Part shown: piece after piece, positions 1-7,610 of the stretch
Position numbering within the stretch: the first letter of the stretch is position 1
How the letters are laid out: each line of letters starts with the position of its first letter
Source: CAYZWU01 sp964482235
GTDB lineage: Bacteria; Planctomycetota; B15-G4; CAYZWU01
Assembly (NCBI GenBank): GCA_964482235.1
Contig: CAYZWU010000081.1
Coordinates: 1 to 18,080, forward strand
DNA: 18,080 bases
Direction: 5' to 3'
The notes under the pieces: generated by a model
Databases searched by the model: none
What the model was told of the DNA's origin: nothing
What the model saw: the letters and a program-made list of their open reading frames with translations, nothing else
Position numbers and translations under genes: made by a program

Positions 1-188
1 TGGGACAACTTCCCGAGCGTGAGTCTACCCACAAATTCTGCTGAGGACCCAAAAAAAATACCATTGAACGAATAGGAAATAGCCAGACCGACACCACCTG
101 TCTGGAACGTCCCATTGGTATAGCATAGAGGCAAAGGGTTGCCGCCGATAATCTCGGTTCGGAATCCGGCTTATCCCCAGAGGTGCAG

Positions 189-269
189 AAAAACGTCGAG
201 CACTGGCGCCAGAGTGCGTGATCTGGCGCGGATTCCCACTGACTGAGCCGACGTTTTTTGCCACGTCGG
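189..269 (-). terminator. Nested inverted repeats after the CHAT gene, possible terminator
   Basis: Just past the stop of the CHAT gene three inverted repeats overlap. A perfect 10-base pair joins AAAAACGTCG (189-198) to CGACGTTTTT (249-258). Inside it lies a perfect 8-base stem GCGCCAGA (206-213)/TCTGGCGC (222-229) with an 8-base loop. A competing hairpin CCGACGT (248-254)/ACGTCGG (263-269) shares the right arm. Read on the minus strand, the A-tract, stem and T-tract order of the outer pair resembles an intrinsic terminator, but the T-tract is part of the stem and sits 12 bases beyond the inner hairpin, so this is not a textbook case. Terminator function is inferred from position. Confidence 0.4.
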
Positions 270-274
270 GGCTA

Positions 275-3200
275 TCAATCAGGAAGCCCGAACAGGATGA
301 AGGGAGCCCAGTAGTAGGGGTGCGAATAGGGGAGATCGCCGCTGCCCGGTGATCGACGCTTCACGGAGCGCTCCATCTCCTCCCTGACCGACGTCGGGAG
401 CACGAGCTTCCCGGCGATCGCATCGAGCTTGGCCAGCCGCAGCGCCTCGGAGCACGGCTTGCCGTCCTCGATCATGTACTTGTAGAGGCGATCCATCAGA
501 AGAAAGGTGAAATAGTCGCGGACCTCCCAGTTCGTGGCCACCACGGAATCGGCGCCCGCATAGAGAAAGGCCCGCACGAGCCCGAAAACGCCTTCCCCCC
601 CCAGCGTCTTGCCGATGTTGGTGCTGCAGGCCGAGAGCACGACGAGCTCCGCCTTGATCCTTGTCCCGTAGATCTCGAAGACGCGCCAGTAGCCGTCCTC
701 CCCCTCGCTGGAATTGAGGATGATGCTCGACGAGAGCGGGATCTCCTCGTTCGCCAGGGCATGGGTGGAGAAGTGGATGAAGCGGCAGTTCTGGATGACG
801 CTCTGCTTCACGGCCGACTCGTTCGCCGAATCGCCGATGAAGAGCTGGCAGCGCTCCTCGTCGAAGTAGGTCGCAATGCCCTCGACCTCGACCTTCGAAA
901 AGGGCAGCGCCTCGTGGATTCCCCTCGTTGCGTCGAGCGAGGCGATATCCTCCTTCGTTCCTCCCTGCATGCCGTCGGGATCGTCGTCGGAAGGGGTCAA
1001 TCCGCCGAATGCACAGAGCTCTTTCCTGTCCGCAGGCCCGGGATAGAGCTTTTTCCGCATGTTCTGGAGCCGGAGGTACTGGTAGGATGACGCGGACGGC
1101 ACATAGGTGATCGAGTATTTCCTCAGCAGGTACGGCAGGCCGGGACCGGCGCCCGAGCCCTCTTCAGGAACATCGTCGTACAGGAGCGTCTCCAGGGGAA
1201 GGGAGTTCAGGACGCCGTCGGTCGATATGATCAGCCTCTTCTTGTCCTTCAGGAGGTCTTCGAAGGGCAAAAAGAGCGAGAGGTAGAGGTCTCTCGCCAG
1301 GCTCAGATAGCTCCTATCGCCTTTCTTCGGCTCCCTGAACCTGCCTTTCAGAAGACCCGCCGCCTCAATTACCGACCGGGCATCGTCGAGGGACCGGACC
1401 CGGCAGGCGTCGCGGGTCACCGTGATGACGGCCCCGTCCCTCTCGGTGAGAATGATCGAGATGTAGACATCGTCCGGACCGAGAAGCTCCTGGAAGCCCT
1501 CGATGGCAAGAGGATCGGGATAGCGAAGGTAGGCATAGGCGGGATGCTCGTTGCGCATCTCCTTCAGCACATCCTCGAGGGTGTCAATCGTGACGTTGAA
1601 CTCGCTCTTCAGAGCCTTGATCCTTTTATCGCGGTCCTCGCCCGTCCCGGAAAGCTCCTTGTCGATCCTGTCCTGGATCGACGTCAGCCTGCTATGGATC
1701 TCCTCGTAGCGGATCCTCAGCTTGCTCGACACCACCGGCTTCAAGTCGAGGCCGGTCCTGGCGATCGAATCGAGGAAGATCCGCGCCTTGACGCACTCCT
1801 CCACCCAGAACGCCTGCTTCAGGAACGACGGATCGCTCGTGGCCTCGTACAGGCTCTCGCAGCACTTGATGGCGTAGAGGTAGATCCAGGTCCAGCTCTC
1901 GGTGTACGCGCCGCGCGAGAACTCCGAGAGCGACCGTGTGTGGCGAACCATCTCCTTTTGGATATCGAGGGATTCGAGAAAATTTCGCAGCGCCTCGCGG
2001 GTCTCTTCCCTGTGGAAGTGGATCAGACCGCGCAGCCCCAGGGCCAAGGCTTTCATCTCCGTGCTGAACTTGTCGAAGCGGCACTCTTCCTGATCGAGGA
2101 TCGACTCGGCCTTGTCGTACTTCTCCTGGATGATCAGGATCTGGGCCATCATCAGGCTCGCCACCATCACGTTCGGCCTGCTCCCTATGCTCAGGAAGAA
2201 CCGCCTGGCCGAATCGAAGCAGCGATAGGAGTCGTCGTACATCCGCTGCCGCAGGAAGATCTGCCCCAGGGAGTTCAGGACCTTGGCCTGGGCCGGCATC
2301 GAGCTTTTCTTCTTCGCCGCTTCCAGATAGGAGCGGTAGATCTCCACCGCTTCCTCGTTCCTGCCCTCGGAGCAGAGGCTGCCTGCAAGCCTGTTGCAGG
2401 TTTCGTGGTAGAGAGGCGAATCGATGCACCCCTGCAGGAGATCGAGGCTCCTCCTGAAGTAGGTGCTGGCCTTCTCCGCCCTGTTCAGCTTGGTGTAGAC
2501 GGCGCCCACCGCATTGTTGGCCGCGGCCAGCGACTTGTTCAATCCCGGGACCTTCACCAGCTCGACGGCTTTGAGGGCCTGAGCGAGGGCTTCGTCGAAA
2601 CGGTTCTCGTCGAGCAGGAGGGCGCTGAGCGAACAGTAGGCCTGGGAAGTGATCGGTGCGGAGTCCGCCTCCTCGGCGATCTTCACGCACTCCTCCAGCC
2701 AGCGGCGCGCCTCGTCCCTCTTTCCGGCTGCGCCGGCAAAGACGGCCATATCCTTGCGCAGTCCCAGTCGGCAGTGGAGGTTTCCTCTCTCCTTGCCGAG
2801 AAGATCGAGGGCTTCCTCGGCCTTCTTTCGCCCCTCCTCGAGCCACCCCTTTTCCCGCAGGGTGGCCGTCATGCCGGCGAGAGCCGTGCCCTGCCCCTCC
2901 ACGTCGTCGAGCCCCTTGTAGATCTCGAACGCCCGCTCGTCATGGCCCATCGATTCGTCCAGAAGACCCATCTGCCTCGATAAGGTCCCCAGGAGAGTCA
3001 GGCACTGGGCCTCGTCACCGGGGCGGTGGATGTCGCGGCTGATCTCGAGCGCCTTTCGGCAGAAAGCCAGGGATTCGGCAAGCGAGCCGCCCTCGTCCAT
3101 GATGTACAGAGCGAGATTGCGCTTCGCCGCGCAGGCGGACACCGTGTCGCCCGTCCTGTCGAAGAAGGGAAGCAGTTCTCTCAGCTTCGCCATGGCTTCA

Positions 3201-4093
3201 GTCGTCCGCCCCAGGTCATGCAGGATCACCGTGCGCGCCGAATCGACCTTGGCCGCCATGCCGCGATCACCCAGCCGCCGATGGATCGCGACCGACTGAT
3301 CCATGTAGTGAAGGGCTTCCCTGTTCTTGTTGAAAGAGTGAAGAAGCGCTCCCATGTTGGACAGGCAGGTCGCCTTGATGCCCACGTAATCCAGCTCGTT
3401 GGTCAGGTCGATAGCCTTCTGCAGGTAGAAAAGAGCGGACTCGTTCCGGCCAAGGTCGCTCTCCACGGCCGAGAGCCCCAGGTAGGTCATCATCAGACCG
3501 AAGCTGTCGCCGATGTGCCGGTAGACACGTTCGCAGGCCAGGAACTTCTCCAGGCTCTTGGAGGGATGCTCCTTCTGGAAATAGACCTCGGCATTGATGC
3601 GCAGGCCCTCGGCATAATCCTTGTACCCGATCTGATCGAGATTCCACTCTGCCGCCTTGCGCACAGCGTTTTCGAGCACCGGCTTCCCGTAGAGCCGCAC
3701 GTAGATCTCCATCAGGGTCATGGCCATATCGAGGTCGGGATTCTCGTCCCGGCTGAACTTCCTTTTCTGATCGCGGCAGACCATCAGGTAGTTGTTGAGG
3801 CACTGGTGCAGCAGCGGAACGGCTAGATCGCGGTTGCGGCGGACCAGGTCGACCTGTGTCTGCTCGTCCTTTTCCAGCGTCGCTTTCACGAAGAGAGCCT
3901 GAAACGTCGCAACGAGCTCATGATATTCCGGAGCTTCGGTCGCTTCGGGAGAGCTCTCCTCCGGCGCCGCTTCGTCCTGGAGCGGAGCGCCGGCGAGCGG
4001 CGGCGACAGGAAAACGAGAAGGAGGAGAAGGACATGGAGCGGATTCATCTTCAGCATGATATTCTCTATAGCCCCAGAGAAAGAGGAGGTCAC
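275..4093 (-). CDS. Exported TPR-repeat protein with C-terminal CHAT (caspase-like) protease domain
   Basis: A 1272-residue protein. A Sec-type signal peptide (hydrophobic run about residues 18-35, ending around LAGA) is followed by an acidic Pro/Glu linker, then many TPR-like helical pairs from about 165 to 740. A charged, probably coiled-coil stretch (about 800-855) leads into a CHAT domain (about 870-1272). The CHAT catalytic pair is present: His1111 in FIHFSTHA and Cys1156 in VLSACSTNIG, with the family's DGVLNSLPLETL and AGADSVVATNW segments. CHAT domains are clan CD cysteine peptidases; TPRs usually recognise partners or substrates. The signal peptide places it outside the cytoplasm, unlike CHAT effectors of CRISPR or gasdermin systems. 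The GTG start overlaps the upstream nucleotidyltransferase stop (GTGA), but ATG codons at 4057 or 4048 would put the signal peptide nearer the N-terminus and may be the real start. Substrate unknown. Confidence 0.9.
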   Translation of the reverse strand: MTSSFSGAIENIMLKMNPLHVLLLLLVFLSPPLAGAPLQDEAAPEESSPEATEAPEYHELVATFQALFVKATLEKDEQTQVDLVRRNRDLAVPLLHQCLNNYLMVCRDQKRKFSRDENPDLDMAMTLMEIYVRLYGKPVLENAVRKAAEWNLDQIGYKDYAEGLRINAEVYFQKEHPSKSLEKFLACERVYRHIGDSFGLMMTYLGLSAVESDLGRNESALFYLQKAIDLTNELDYVGIKATCLSNMGALLHSFNKNREALHYMDQSVAIHRRLGDRGMAAKVDSARTVILHDLGRTTEAMAKLRELLPFFDRTGDTVSACAAKRNLALYIMDEGGSLAESLAFCRKALEISRDIHRPGDEAQCLTLLGTLSRQMGLLDESMGHDERAFEIYKGLDDVEGQGTALAGMTATLREKGWLEEGRKKAEEALDLLGKERGNLHCRLGLRKDMAVFAGAAGKRDEARRWLEECVKIAEEADSAPITSQAYCSLSALLLDENRFDEALAQALKAVELVKVPGLNKSLAAANNAVGAVYTKLNRAEKASTYFRRSLDLLQGCIDSPLYHETCNRLAGSLCSEGRNEEAVEIYRSYLEAAKKKSSMPAQAKVLNSLGQIFLRQRMYDDSYRCFDSARRFFLSIGSRPNVMVASLMMAQILIIQEKYDKAESILDQEECRFDKFSTEMKALALGLRGLIHFHREETREALRNFLESLDIQKEMVRHTRSLSEFSRGAYTESWTWIYLYAIKCCESLYEATSDPSFLKQAFWVEECVKARIFLDSIARTGLDLKPVVSSKLRIRYEEIHSRLTSIQDRIDKELSGTGEDRDKRIKALKSEFNVTIDTLEDVLKEMRNEHPAYAYLRYPDPLAIEGFQELLGPDDVYISIILTERDGAVITVTRDACRVRSLDDARSVIEAAGLLKGRFREPKKGDRSYLSLARDLYLSLFLPFEDLLKDKKRLIISTDGVLNSLPLETLLYDDVPEEGSGAGPGLPYLLRKYSITYVPSASSYQYLRLQNMRKKLYPGPADRKELCAFGGLTPSDDDPDGMQGGTKEDIASLDATRGIHEALPFSKVEVEGIATYFDEERCQLFIGDSANESAVKQSVIQNCRFIHFSTHALANEEIPLSSSIILNSSEGEDGYWRVFEIYGTRIKAELVVLSACSTNIGKTLGGEGVFGLVRAFLYAGADSVVATNWEVRDYFTFLLMDRLYKYMIEDGKPCSEALRLAKLDAIAGKLVLPTSVREEMERSVKRRSPGSGDLPYSHPYYWAPFILFGLPD

Positions 4094-7056
4094 GCCACGG
4101 CGCCGGCCATCAGCCTCTTGATCACTTCCGACGACTTTTTCGTCGTTTTCAGATACTCTTCTACGAGTTTTTCCGCCCCTTTTCCTTCAGGTCCGTCCTC
4201 GAAGCAGAGGGTCCCGGCCACTTCATCCAGCGCGTCGACGCAGAGATCGTCGTCGGCTGCCACGATGAGGCGGTAGACGTCCCTGAGGTTCCTGAGGAAG
4301 TTGAGCGCCGAGCGCAGCGTGCTGATCTCGGCCGGGCTGGCAAGGTCGAACTCGCCCACGAGCAGGAGGAACTGCTCGCTGATGTTGTGCCGGATATTGA
4401 AGTGGGCCTTGTAGAGAAGCAGGAGGGTCTCGATGTCGCGGAGCCCGCCGGAGCACTCCTTCAGGTTCCAGCGCATCTCCTCGTGGGTGTTGCAGTACTC
4501 GTGGCGCGATTCGACCTCCTTCACGATGGAGCGGATGTAATCGTCGCTCCTCTCGAAGATGTAGGGCGTGATGATGCGCCTCTGGAACTCCTCGTCGAAT
4601 CGCATGCTCCCCACCACGAGACGGGATCCGAGGAACTGGGAGCACTCCACCATCACATCGTCCAGACGGCCGCCGGAAAGGAACTCCTCCAGCTCGCTCA
4701 TGCGGGTCACGTAGTTGCCGAAATGATCGGCGAACCGGTAGTGCGGCATGGTTCCCCGCTTGATGATCTCCTTGTTCATCTTGGCCACGATCCGGGTGCA
4801 GTACTTCATCACCTCGGGATCCTCGGAGTTCAGGAGGCAGATCAGATCGAAATCGTCGTCGTAGGCCTGCTCGCGGCCGTAGCCGCCGGAAGCGTAGATG
4901 GCGAAGAGATCGTTCGTCGGTACCTTCTCGCCCCACTCCGTCCGGACCTCCTGCTGACAGATGTTGAAGAGGGTCTGGAAATAGTTGTCCGAGAAGTTTG
5001 TGAATTCCTCGTTCGTCTCGCTCACCGGCTTTCCGTCCAGCGTCTCGAGCCCGACCCTGAGGAACTCGAGGTCGTAGTACTCGCCCAGCTTGTGCTTCTT
5101 GCTCCCGAAACCCGACAGGTTGTCCACGTCGCTGAAGAAGCCCTCGGCGATCTGCCTGAGGTTGTCCGGCTCCTGGAGGAAGAGGATGAACTTGGGATTC
5201 CGGGTGAAGACGTTGTCCATGAACCTCTTGAAGTAGAGGCTCGTGCCGTGGTGCAGGCGGCAGAAGAAGAGAAGCCTGTCCCGAGCCTCGAGGAGATCCC
5301 TGTCCCACGTCTCTTCGTCGAGCAGCTTCATGAACTCGTCGAGCGATTTCCTGTCCATGGCGTGGAGGTACTCGTTCATCAGGCCGGGATAGTTGTGGAA
5401 CAGCCGGGTCATCCGCATGATCACGCCCTGCGTCTTCCTCATCCTCCTGAGGAACATGGCATTGAACTCCTTGAACAGGGGCAGGGAGTCCTCCTGGAAC
5501 CGCGCGCGATAGATGACCATCATCAGGGAGAGGAGGGAGAACATCGTGTACCTGGAGCAGGTCACATACCTCCGGACCAGGCGGAGCCGTTCTCTCTGGG
5601 ACGCGTTCTCGAACGACTGGATGAAGCGGGAAAGGAGCACGCCGTCCTTGCTGGAAAGGGGCCGCATCACGTCGTCCCAGAAGCGGGTTCCGGCAAAGAA
5701 CTCGAGCGTGTCGGCGAAGTTGCGCGCCGGATTCTCGTCCGGCTCGAGATCGCTGCCGCGCTTGAGCTGGTCGCTGATCATCTCGGTGAAGATGGAGTTC
5801 TCGCGAAGGTGCCGCCGCACGTCGGCAAGAAGCGAATCGCTCGTCATCCGGGTGAGGCGGATGAACTCGAAGTAATGGATCACGAGGTGATGCCAGGCGG
5901 GAACGATCCCCACTTCCCTGTAGCCCATCACGCGCGCCACGTCGTCGAGGCTGGACCTCACGTGATCCTGGGTCAGGTCGATCTCCTCCTCCTGCACCTC
6001 GTAGAGCTGATAGAGAAAGCGGAACGCCTCGAGGAAGGTGAGCGCCCTGTGAAGCCCCCTGTACTGCTCCCGGCGGTCGGGATCCTTCTCCTGGAGCTCG
6101 TCGAGGACCTGCCAGGCATTGGCGGCGTCGATGTCGAACACCGCCTTGCCCACGAAGGCGATCCCCTTGATCATCCGGAGGGCATCGTCCTTCGGGTTGA
6201 TCACCTCCCGCCCCACGGGACGGAGGATCAGCGAACGGATCTCGCCCACGATCCCGCGCACGAAGCCCTCGTGGTGCAGGCTCGGCTCTCCCGGCCTGTG
6301 ATAGTAGCGCCGCGTCACCTTCTCGCGGAACTCCTCGAAGAGCCGGTAGCTGCCCAGGATCGGCTTGGCGCCCAGCATCTCGTTGATGACGACGAAGTCG
6401 TGCACCTGCTTCTCGAGCAGTTCCACGTACTCGGGAATCGTGGCGTAGTATCTCTTGCGGCCCACGTTCTCGGAGAGATGGAAGTGAAGGCGCGACGCCC
6501 GTTTCAGCATCTCGTTGTTCAGCCGCGACAGGCCCTGGTTGAAGCGCTCGCCTATCTTTCCCTCGCGCACCACGATCCCCACGTCGATATCGTCCTGGTC
6601 GGCCCGCGTCCCCACGCCGCAGATGACGAACTCGGTGGAATCGTCTCCGATGAAGAGATCGAGGAGCTGTGAGATGTAGGCGGCCGTCAGCTCGCGGAAG
6701 CTCACGCCGGCGCGTCTCATGAAGTTCCTGTAGCAGGGAAGCCGGTCGAGACCGGACAGCACCTCGAGGTGGAGGACGTCCACGTTGCGGATGTTCCTGT
6801 TGAGGAGCTGCAGGGAATAGTAGCAACCCAGGAAGTTGAGCTTCTCGCGCTCGTCCGAGCCGACGGAGGCCACGGTGGCCATCTCCAGGGGAAGGTCGTC
6901 GGCAGGCTGGTAGAGGTGGACCTTGTCCGAGACACCGTGCTGTTCGAGCTGGTACTTGAGCCGGTCGGTGAACTTCTCGGCCGCCGTGACGTATTTTCGG
7001 TTGTGGTTGCCGAGCTTCAGGGCCCGCTCTTTGATGAAACTGAACCGTTTCGGCAT
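4090..7056 (-). CDS. Large protein with two nucleotidyltransferase motifs, the second GlnD-like
   Basis: 988 residues, no signal peptide or membrane segment, so cytoplasmic. Two separate polymerase-beta-type nucleotidyltransferase signatures are visible: GVGTRAD followed by DDIDVGIVV (residues 147-163, carboxylates D156/D158), and GGYGREQ followed by DDDFDLICL (724-741, D735/D737). The second is followed at 864-877 by NLKECSGGLRDIET, the counterpart of the conserved LK..GGLRDI segment of GlnD (PII uridylyltransferase). No HD hydrolase motif or ACT domain, both standard in GlnD, is apparent, so this is not GlnD itself; DUF294-like proteins are the nearest alternative. The nucleotide used and its target cannot be told from sequence. 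The middle (about 240-700) is helical and unassigned. A GAGG ribosome site lies just before the ATG. The stop overlaps the CHAT gene start by GTGA, implying coupled translation and a shared role. Confidence 0.85.
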   Translation of the reverse strand: MPKRFSFIKERALKLGNHNRKYVTAAEKFTDRLKYQLEQHGVSDKVHLYQPADDLPLEMATVASVGSDEREKLNFLGCYYSLQLLNRNIRNVDVLHLEVLSGLDRLPCYRNFMRRAGVSFRELTAAYISQLLDLFIGDDSTEFVICGVGTRADQDDIDVGIVVREGKIGERFNQGLSRLNNEMLKRASRLHFHLSENVGRKRYYATIPEYVELLEKQVHDFVVINEMLGAKPILGSYRLFEEFREKVTRRYYHRPGEPSLHHEGFVRGIVGEIRSLILRPVGREVINPKDDALRMIKGIAFVGKAVFDIDAANAWQVLDELQEKDPDRREQYRGLHRALTFLEAFRFLYQLYEVQEEEIDLTQDHVRSSLDDVARVMGYREVGIVPAWHHLVIHYFEFIRLTRMTSDSLLADVRRHLRENSIFTEMISDQLKRGSDLEPDENPARNFADTLEFFAGTRFWDDVMRPLSSKDGVLLSRFIQSFENASQRERLRLVRRYVTCSRYTMFSLLSLMMVIYRARFQEDSLPLFKEFNAMFLRRMRKTQGVIMRMTRLFHNYPGLMNEYLHAMDRKSLDEFMKLLDEETWDRDLLEARDRLLFFCRLHHGTSLYFKRFMDNVFTRNPKFILFLQEPDNLRQIAEGFFSDVDNLSGFGSKKHKLGEYYDLEFLRVGLETLDGKPVSETNEEFTNFSDNYFQTLFNICQQEVRTEWGEKVPTNDLFAIYASGGYGREQAYDDDFDLICLLNSEDPEVMKYCTRIVAKMNKEIIKRGTMPHYRFADHFGNYVTRMSELEEFLSGGRLDDVMVECSQFLGSRLVVGSMRFDEEFQRRIITPYIFERSDDYIRSIVKEVESRHEYCNTHEEMRWNLKECSGGLRDIETLLLLYKAHFNIRHNISEQFLLLVGEFDLASPAEISTLRSALNFLRNLRDVYRLIVAADDDLCVDALDEVAGTLCFEDGPEGKGAEKLVEEYLKTTKKSSEVIKRLMAGAVA

Positions 7057-7118
7057 GATGATCCCTCTATGGCAATCATTGATCGTAGCATCAACCCCGA
7101 TCTCTGCGGGATCTGCTC

Positions 7119-7124
7119 ATTATA
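7119..7124 (-). promoter_or_regulatory. Candidate -10 box ahead of the nucleotidyltransferase-CHAT pair
   Basis: A perfect TATAAT (minus strand) sits 63 bases before the ATG at 7056, in the 85-base gap after the 129-residue gene. No convincing -35 hexamer lies 16-18 bases upstream and there is no TGn extension. Between box and start codon is a short hairpin, TTGAT/ATCAA (7079-7094). It suggests the pair can be transcribed apart from the oad operon, but a chance match in this AT-richer spot is possible. Confidence 0.35.
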
Positions 7125-7141
7125 ACGTACGGAAGGGATCG

Positions 7142-7531
7142 TTACTCGGGATCAGGCTTTTTTCTTCGATCCTTGGCCCGGTCGATGAAAGACTTCCAGT
7201 CGGCGTCCTGAGCATCGCGGATCTTGATGTGCACCTCGTCCCTCGTGATGCCGAGATTCTCCTCGACCACCTCCCAGCCGATGTCCACGGCATCGCGCCA
7301 CTCCTCGATATCGGCCGCCGGGCTGAGGTTCTCCGGAAAGAGCGGGGTATCCTCGGCCGTCTTCAGGTAATCGGGCAGGGTGTCGTGCCGTCCGAGGGGG
7401 AGAAGGGAATCCTTCTGGAGAAACTCCTCGAGTTCCTCCCACTTCCCGGCATTGGCCAGGCTGCGGAAGACGTCGAGGATCTCGCTGCGCGAGTACCATT
7501 TCCTGAGGGCTTCGGTCTTTGAGCTGTCCAT
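7142..7531 (-). CDS. Hypothetical acidic protein, 129 residues
   Basis: I do not recognise this protein. It is small and soluble-looking, rich in charged residues and tryptophan (WYSRSE, WEELEEFL, WRDAVDIGW, DWKSFIDRA), with no signal peptide, membrane segment, Cys cluster or obvious catalytic motif; helical content looks high. The start is supported by GGAG seven bases before the ATG. It lies between oadB (79-base gap) and the nucleotidyltransferase gene (85-base gap), all in one direction, so it could be the tail of the oad transcript or a stand-alone gene. Nothing in it ties it to either neighbour. The reading frame, codon use and ribosome site together make a real gene likely. Confidence 0.7.
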   Translation of the reverse strand: MDSSKTEALRKWYSRSEILDVFRSLANAGKWEELEEFLQKDSLLPLGRHDTLPDYLKTAEDTPLFPENLSPAADIEEWRDAVDIGWEVVEENLGITRDEVHIKIRDAQDADWKSFIDRAKDRRKKPDPE

Positions 7532-7610
7532 CTTCGGGCTCCTTGGCGAAAGGCCGCTGATAATCTAATCCGGTCCGGTCTCAGCCGCGAAGCGGTCGAT
7601 CCACGGTCTA

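Noticed and set aside
155..180. GGTTCGGAATCC resembling a tRNA T-arm
   Set aside because: The loop has eight bases instead of seven, only three stem pairs form, and no acceptor, D or anticodon arms can be placed around it.
25..264. 79-residue minus-strand reading frame at the left end
   Set aside because: It needs a GTG start without a ribosome site, runs through the inverted repeats after the CHAT gene, and its composition (Arg, Trp and Phe clusters) looks non-coding.
275..4093. Possible link of the TPR-CHAT protein to a type III-E CRISPR (Craspase) or gasdermin system
   Set aside because: No CRISPR repeats, Cas protein or gasdermin-like small protein is present in the window, and the CHAT protein here has an export signal.
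4387..6672. 761-residue open frame antisense to the nucleotidyltransferase gene
   Set aside because: Same GC-driven shadow effect; no recognisable motif, and the opposite strand carries conserved motifs throughout.
7560..7610. Possible terminator after oadB
   Set aside because: Only a four-base CCGC/GCGG stem with a three-base loop is present and no T-tract follows, which is too weak to call.
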